From Streptomyces griseoaurantiacus (GTDB lineage Bacteria > Actinomycetota > Actinomycetes > Streptomycetales > Streptomycetaceae), in NCBI GenBank assembly GCA_014656015.1, contig BNBP01000018.1:41566-105565 (forward strand): DNA of 64,000 nucleotides, read 5' to 3'. How positions within the stretch are numbered: the stretch's first letter is position 1; the number at the start of each line of letters is the position of its first letter. The notes under the pieces were generated by a model. The model had not been told where the DNA came from, did no database searches, and saw only the letters and a list, made by a program, of their open reading frames with translations. Positions 63,687 through 64,000 of the stretch are shown in pieces. The translations under genes and the position numbers were made by a program.

Positions 63687-63715
63687 TTGACACGAAGCGC
63701 ACGGGGAGGTAGATT
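63687..63715 (+). promoter_or_regulatory. Near-consensus HrdB promoter, probably of an rRNA operon
   Basis: TTGACA (63687-63692), 17 bases, TAGATT (63710-63715): an almost ideal vegetative promoter. It reads toward the right edge with no coding frame behind it. Streptomyces rRNA operons carry such multiple promoters in tandem before 16S. Confidence 0.7.
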
Positions 63716-64000
63716 CGAACAGTTGCCTGGAACTGGATCGACGATGTCGAGTCCGGCCGGCGACCAGCAGGAAACTATCTGCTTCTCGAGACGTTGATAA
63801 TTGCGACTTCGATGAAGCCACCCTCCGAATGGTTCAGAACGAACGGCCGGTCAATGCGGCCCGGAACCTCTGATAAAGTCGGAATCGCCGGAAAGGGAAA
63901 CGCGAGAGCGGGAACCTGGAAAGCACCGAGGAAATCGGACAGCGAAAACGTCTGATAGAGTCGGAAACGCAAGACCGAAGGGAAGCGCCCGGAGGAAAGC
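63716..64000 (+). promoter_or_regulatory. rRNA operon leader with duplicated TCTGATARAGTCGGAA element
   Basis: The region is purine-rich and AT-richer than the rest and holds no gene. Two near-identical elements occur at 63869-63884 (TCTGATAAAGTCGGAA) and 63951-63966 (TCTGATAGAGTCGGAA), each followed by GGAAA-rich sequence. I recognise this string as the sequence lying before 16S rRNA genes in Streptomyces, where it supplies further promoters and an antitermination leader. The 16S gene itself would begin right after the window. Confidence 0.72.

Overview
The window is high-GC actinobacterial chromosome, almost certainly Streptomyces. The evidence is third-position GC bias throughout, many GTG starts with 4-bp GTGA/ATGA gene overlaps, a textbook WhiB, coenzyme F420 genes and streptomycete-type LCP proteins. 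Gene order matches, from memory, the S. coelicolor SCO3020-SCO3080 region (sigI/arsI/prsI, Sco3058 dipeptidase, whiB, manB, manA, sahH). It is core chromosome: no integrase, transposase, prophage, CRISPR array or tRNA was seen.

Layout. 0-3.7 kb: a truncated gene, a small membrane protein and a minus-strand set of three Roadblock/LC7 proteins plus a PATAN (DUF4388) protein. 3.7-11.1 kb: a PLP-dependent decarboxylase divergent from a histidine-utilisation operon (hutU, M20 amidohydrolase, hutF, hutI). 11.2-13.8 kb: a SigB-type sigma factor divergent from its anti-anti-sigma and anti-sigma genes. 14-18.6 kb: POT peptide transporter, OmpR-type two-component system, GtrA protein. 18.8-25.1 kb: purK-purE-dipeptidase, thioesterase, an LCP ligase and a dipeptidase paralogue that has lost its metal ligands. 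25.2-28 kb: two VOC proteins, a CGNR zinc-finger protein with a likely operator, and an acyl-CoA dehydrogenase. 28-41.7 kb: an envelope region with UDP-glucose dehydrogenase, three more LCP proteins, a GT2 glycosyltransferase, a PGRP amidase and a sugar-nucleotide transferase, plus a YoeB toxin remnant and a DNA glycosylase. 41.9-46 kb: fbiB/fbiA, cysteine dioxygenase with an untracked Cys-rich leader peptide, and whiB. 46-52 kb: a giant GT2/membrane protein and DUF5719 protein. 52-58 kb: DUF3499, manB, a repeat array, a Trm112-like protein, a SIS protein and manA. 58-64 kb: CDF transporter, sahH, a hypothetical, RDD and SpoIIM-like proteins. The last 300 bases look like the promoter and leader of an rRNA operon whose 16S gene lies just outside.

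How it fits together. Mannose-6-P isomerase (manA), phosphomannomutase (manB) and a mannose-1-P guanylyltransferase-like enzyme could supply GDP-mannose. UDP-glucose dehydrogenase supplies UDP-glucuronate. Two GT2 proteins, four LCP-type glycopolymer ligases and a secreted amidase are the probable consumers and remodellers at the cell wall. The strongest new-looking signals are the Cys-codon-rich leader ORF with mutually exclusive hairpins upstream of cysteine dioxygenase, the catalytically dead dipeptidase paralogue, the triple CCGGTAACC operator between the CGNR and VOC genes, the M20 enzyme where N-formylglutamate deformylase would be expected, and the GTPase-less Roadblock/PATAN cluster.
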